From: Chloroflexota bacterium
GTDB lineage: Bacteria > Chloroflexota > UBA11872 > VXOZ01
DNA: 64,000 nucleotides
Direction: 5' to 3'
Assembly: GCA_012270555.1 (NCBI GenBank)
Contig: JAAXIC010000009.1
Span: 17,415 to 81,414, forward strand
In this document: positions 61,633 through 64,000 of the stretch, one piece after another
Position numbering within the stretch: position 1 is the stretch's first letter
Layout of the letters: each line of letters begins with the position of its first letter
The notes under the pieces: model-generated
Database searches by the model: none
The model's input: the letters and a program-made list of their open reading frames with translations, nothing else
What the model was told of the DNA's origin: nothing
Program-made: the position numbers and the translations under genes

Positions 61633-61817
61633 GTTTGCCCTCCTATCTGCTCAATCAACCGCATACGAATAGCGCTCTTAGCAACCGTGTACGCCAACCC
61701 TTCTGCCATTCTACGCGAAACGAAGCCTTGCAGTCCCGCGCGGCAAAGCGAGTCCCTACGCAACGCCCAGAGTGACACGGCTTACCTATGTGCGCTGGGC
61801 TTCTTCGGTACATGCGC

Positions 61818-62282
61818 CTATGTCGCGCGACCGGCCGCTGCCTCCTCGGGCACAATCTGCAACGTCACCGGGGTGATCCGGCCCTGCCGTATCGTGTACC
61901 CGCGCACGTCCGGCTCTGTGGGGTTTGCAAGCGAAATAACCACGTGCACTGCCCCCGGATACCGCTCTGCCAATTCGCCGTTGCCCATGTCAAACTCCGC
62001 TTCGGCCACGTCCGTGGCGGAGGGATACGCCGGTGAGGCCACGTGCGAATGAAAGATACCGACGATCTGCCATTCACGTTCGTATTCTACCGTGCGTACA
62101 ATGCGCAGCAGATCTTCCGGATGAATGGTGAAACGAATTGGGCTTGCCGCGGCATTCCGCGCCGGAAAGACCGCTAACACGGTGCCATCCTGGCCGCCCA
62201 ACATGCCGCAGCCTTCGTTGGGCACCGCGCCCCGCACGTGCGCGATCATCTCTGCAAGCTGCTCTGCCGAAATCTGGAGCAT
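61818..62282 (-). CDS. JAMM/MPN-domain (M67) metallopeptidase
   Basis: A 154-residue zinc peptidase with a complete JAMM motif: Glu23 (PNEGCGML), His78 and His80 (FHSH), Ser88 and Asp91 (PSATD), spaced H-x-H-x7-S-x2-D. Bacterial proteins of this type (Mec+) release sulfur or cysteine from a ThiS/CysO-like carrier by cleaving after its Gly-Gly end. The partner ThiF/MoeB gene is just upstream in the same direction (77-bp gap), supporting a carrier-recycling role. No ThiS-like carrier is in the window. Confidence 0.9.
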   Translation of the reverse strand: MLQISAEQLAEMIAHVRGAVPNEGCGMLGGQDGTVLAVFPARNAAASPIRFTIHPEDLLRIVRTVEYEREWQIVGIFHSHVASPAYPSATDVAEAEFDMGNGELAERYPGAVHVVISLANPTEPDVRGYTIRQGRITPVTLQIVPEEAAAGRAT

Positions 62283-62359
62283 AGCTACCAGCGCTTGATC
62301 TCCTCATGTTCGTCAATGAGTTGCAGGATTTACACCTTGACAACGTGTGTCTCCGCGCA

Positions 62360-63223
62360 CTACGTCGCCGTACCGGAAGTCACATCCAGCGTCTGCTCTA
62401 CCGCCGGCATGCCGCAGAACGCCTCGTAGTCGATCAGTTCGGTGATCGTCGGATTGTCGCCGCAGACCGGGCAAGCGGGATCGCGGCGCAGCTTCACCTC
62501 ATGGAAGCTCAGCGCCAGCGCGTCGAAGAGCAGCAGGCGGTTGACGAGCGTGTCACCGATGCCGAGGAGCACTTTTGCCGTCTCCACCGCCTGGATCGAG
62601 CCCACGATAACGGGCAAGACGCCTAAGACACCCGCCTCGGAGCACGATGGCGCCATTTCTGGCGGCGGCGGTTCCGGGTAGAGGCAGCGATAGCAGCCCT
62701 TGCCCGGCTCGAATACGGTCGCCTGTCCTTCAAACCGGAAGATGCTGCCGTGCACCACCGGCTTGTTCAAGAAGAGGGCGGCATCATTCACGAGATACCG
62801 CGTCGGGAAGTTGTCCGTGCCGTCCACGATCACGTCGTATTCGGCGAAAACGTCCATCACGTTGTCCGAATTGAGGTGTTCGGTATGCGCCACCACATTC
62901 ACGTCGGGGTTTACCTCGTGCAAGCGGTCTTGTGCGGAGGCCACTTTCGGCCGACCGACGTCGGAGTGTCCGTGCAGAATTTGGCGCTGCAAGTTGCTGA
63001 GGTCCACCTCGTCAAAATCGACGATTCCCAACGTGCCCACGCCCGCAGCAGCCAAATAGAGCGCCGCAGGTGAGCCCAGTCCGCCCGCGCCAAGCAGCAG
63101 AACCTTGGCATTCATTAGCTTGCGCTGGCCGATCGGGCCAACCTCGGACAAGATGATGTGGCGGCTGTACCGTTGCACCTGTTCCGGTGTGAAAAGACTG
63201 CGCCGTTTGGCGACCTTACTCAT
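62360..63223 (-). CDS. ThiF/MoeB-family E1-like adenylyltransferase
   Basis: A 287-residue enzyme. ATP loop LLGAGGLGSP at 43-52, FDEVDLSNLQRQILH at 70-84 with the adenylation Arg, catalytic Asp130 (VIVDGTDNFPTR), Cys194 in PSCSEAG as possible thioester site, and zinc Cys pairs CYRC (177/180) and CPVC (251/254). It adenylates the C-terminal Gly of ThiS/MoaD/CysO-type carriers before sulfur loading. The rhodanese domain of MoeZ is absent. ATG 63223 with AAGGAGG upstream is chosen over an in-frame start five codons earlier. It lies between Rrf2 and JAMM genes. Confidence 0.93.
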   Translation of the reverse strand: MSKVAKRRSLFTPEQVQRYSRHIILSEVGPIGQRKLMNAKVLLLGAGGLGSPAALYLAAAGVGTLGIVDFDEVDLSNLQRQILHGHSDVGRPKVASAQDRLHEVNPDVNVVAHTEHLNSDNVMDVFAEYDVIVDGTDNFPTRYLVNDAALFLNKPVVHGSIFRFEGQATVFEPGKGCYRCLYPEPPPPEMAPSCSEAGVLGVLPVIVGSIQAVETAKVLLGIGDTLVNRLLLFDALALSFHEVKLRRDPACPVCGDNPTITELIDYEAFCGMPAVEQTLDVTSGTAT

Positions 63224-63257
63224 GCGTTCCTCCTTCATCCCTTTGCGTCATTAGGCA

Positions 63258-63695
63258 TTAGATATAGTATACGATGCGCTCGCGCCGTTCTTTCTCGCGG
63301 GCGACCAGATCGGCAACGGTGTGGCGGCTCAAGATCGACTGCACCGCCGACTGTACCTCTTGCCACACTTCACGCTGCCCGCATCCCGGCACCAACGCGC
63401 AGAACGGGATATTCTCGAGACATTCGACCGGCGTGAACGGTCCCTCGAGCGTCGAAACGACTATTTCCATAGTAATCTGATCGGGAGGCCGTGCCAGTTC
63501 GTGTCCGCCCTGCGGGCCGCGGAGACTGCGCACGATGCCGGCCTTGCGCAGTGCCGTCAGCAACTGGTCCAGGTAGGCTTCGGGTATAAACTGTCGCTGC
63601 GCGATCTCCGCGCTCTGCACCAGCCCCTGCCCGTACCGGTGCCCCAAGTCGACCACGGCGCGAACCGCATAGTCCGCCTTCATCGAAATACGCAT
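63258..63695 (-). CDS. Rrf2-family transcription regulator with Fe-S Cys triad
   Basis: A 145-residue winged-helix regulator starting MRISMKADYAVRAVVDLGH. Cys92, Cys99 and Cys105 (VECLENIPFCALVPGCG) match the spacing of the IscR cluster Cys (92, 98, 104) within one residue, so it likely binds an Fe-S cluster and responds to cluster, redox or NO state. The recognition helix region is AYLDQLLTALRKAG with RGPQGG in the wing. First gene of the rrf2-thiF-JAMM operon (34 bp to ThiF). The palindrome at 63726-63750 is its probable operator. Confidence 0.9.
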   Translation of the reverse strand: MRISMKADYAVRAVVDLGHRYGQGLVQSAEIAQRQFIPEAYLDQLLTALRKAGIVRSLRGPQGGHELARPPDQITMEIVVSTLEGPFTPVECLENIPFCALVPGCGQREVWQEVQSAVQSILSRHTVADLVAREKERRERIVYYI

Positions 63696-63725
63696 ACAAA
63701 TTCTATCCGACTGCAGAAAAACTAT

Positions 63726-63750
63726 TGTTAACTAATTTACTTAGTTAACA
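63726..63750. promoter_or_regulatory. Perfect palindromic operator upstream of rrf2
   Basis: TGTTAACTAA (63726-63735) and TTAGTTAACA (63741-63750) form a perfect 10-bp inverted repeat with a 5-base TTTAC centre, 30 bp before the Rrf2 start codon. Rrf2 proteins bind dyads of this size. The site lies where the promoter should be, implying autoregulation of the operon. AT-rich against a GC-rich background. Confidence 0.75.
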
Positions 63751-64000
63751 TGATACTGGCTGCCTGAGCCCTTTCGCAAGAGATGGGGTGATTGGGCTCG
63801 CGGCGAACCTGCCTGAAGACAGCCAACCCGGTGATCCGGCTTCCCCTCACATGCTTGTCAGCCGGATTCGCCTCGTTAATTGACCGCGAACACGCTCCCT
63901 AGGCAGAGACTATTGCGTAACTCTGCCAAAACGCTGGAATTGGGCCGGATTGGCACTGATTTCCCCTCACCCCGGCCCTCTCCCTGTATAGACCGGGTTG
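63751..64000. repeat. Intergenic region with a partial CCCTCACC..CCCTCTCCC repeat arm
   Basis: No coding frame with family similarity is seen from the rrf2 operator to the window end. At 63962-63986 the sequence TCCCCTCACCCCGGCCCTCTCCC is a single arm of the repeat family found at 11958-12234 and 34282-34320, cut off by the window end. Confidence 0.5.

Noticed and set aside
1..64000. CRISPR array, prophage or insertion sequence
   Set aside because: No regularly spaced direct repeats with unique spacers, no transposase, integrase or phage structural proteins were found.

Overview
This window is chromosomal DNA from a GC-rich bacterium, most likely a Chloroflexota member (SAR202, Dehalococcoidia or a Caldilinea-like lineage). 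That is inference from lipoproteins with Pro-Thr linkers, no visible outer-membrane genes, a tandem ThyX, a CdaA-YbbR pair, a MutY without the usual C-terminal domain, and many stand-alone sugar-acid, GMC and CocE-type catabolic enzymes. There is no rRNA, prophage, IS transposase or CRISPR array; one tRNA (Pro, GGG) is present. Short palindromic repeats lie in many intergenic gaps, and one lies inside a gene.

Layout. 1-2.4 kb: two sugar-type solute-binding lipoproteins (the first cut by the window edge) and a GT2 glycosyltransferase, all on minus. 2.7-5.2 kb: CocE/NonD hydrolase and a VapBC pair with a palindromic operator. 5.4-8 kb: alaS. 8.4-11.8 kb: DegT aminotransferase, a DUF624-like membrane protein and an orphan MalK-type ATPase. 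12-17.3 kb: repeats, an MDR dehydrogenase and two half-ABC exporters that look like an asymmetric heterodimer. 17.5-21.4 kb: lipoprotein, a MobA-like/HAM1-like fusion, mutY and a radical SAM protein. 21.6-26.6 kb: argF, cdaA-ybbR and a double ThyX. 26.8-32.8 kb: recA-secD-(HisRS-like)-hisG-secF, so two histidine-related genes split secD from secF. 32.9-36.2 kb: alr, methyltransferase and aldo/keto reductase on minus.

36.5-40.5 kb holds tandem GMC dehydrogenases with a four-Cys motif plus a gluconate-dehydrogenase-subunit-3-like partner. Next come a Kef-type antiporter, a LysM protein, a sugar isomerase-like TIM barrel, a membrane glycosyltransferase-folP-MFS operon, a sulfatase-like hydrolase whose nucleophile position is Thr, and a glycosyltransferase with a Met-rich C-terminal membrane segment. 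50.7-56.7 kb holds a deacetylase-like protein, a DegT aminotransferase, an enolase-superfamily enzyme and a Gfo/Idh/MocA oxidoreductase, a plausible but scattered sugar(-acid) set.

56.8-63.7 kb is rich in sulfur chemistry: TusA plus YeeE/YedE (thiosulfate import), LarE, and an Rrf2-ThiF/MoeB-JAMM operon with a perfect palindromic operator ahead of rrf2. The points most worth checking are this operon, the MobA-HAM1 fusion, the repeat inserted in frame in the HisRS-like gene, the altered CdaA motifs and the tandem Fe-S GMC enzymes.
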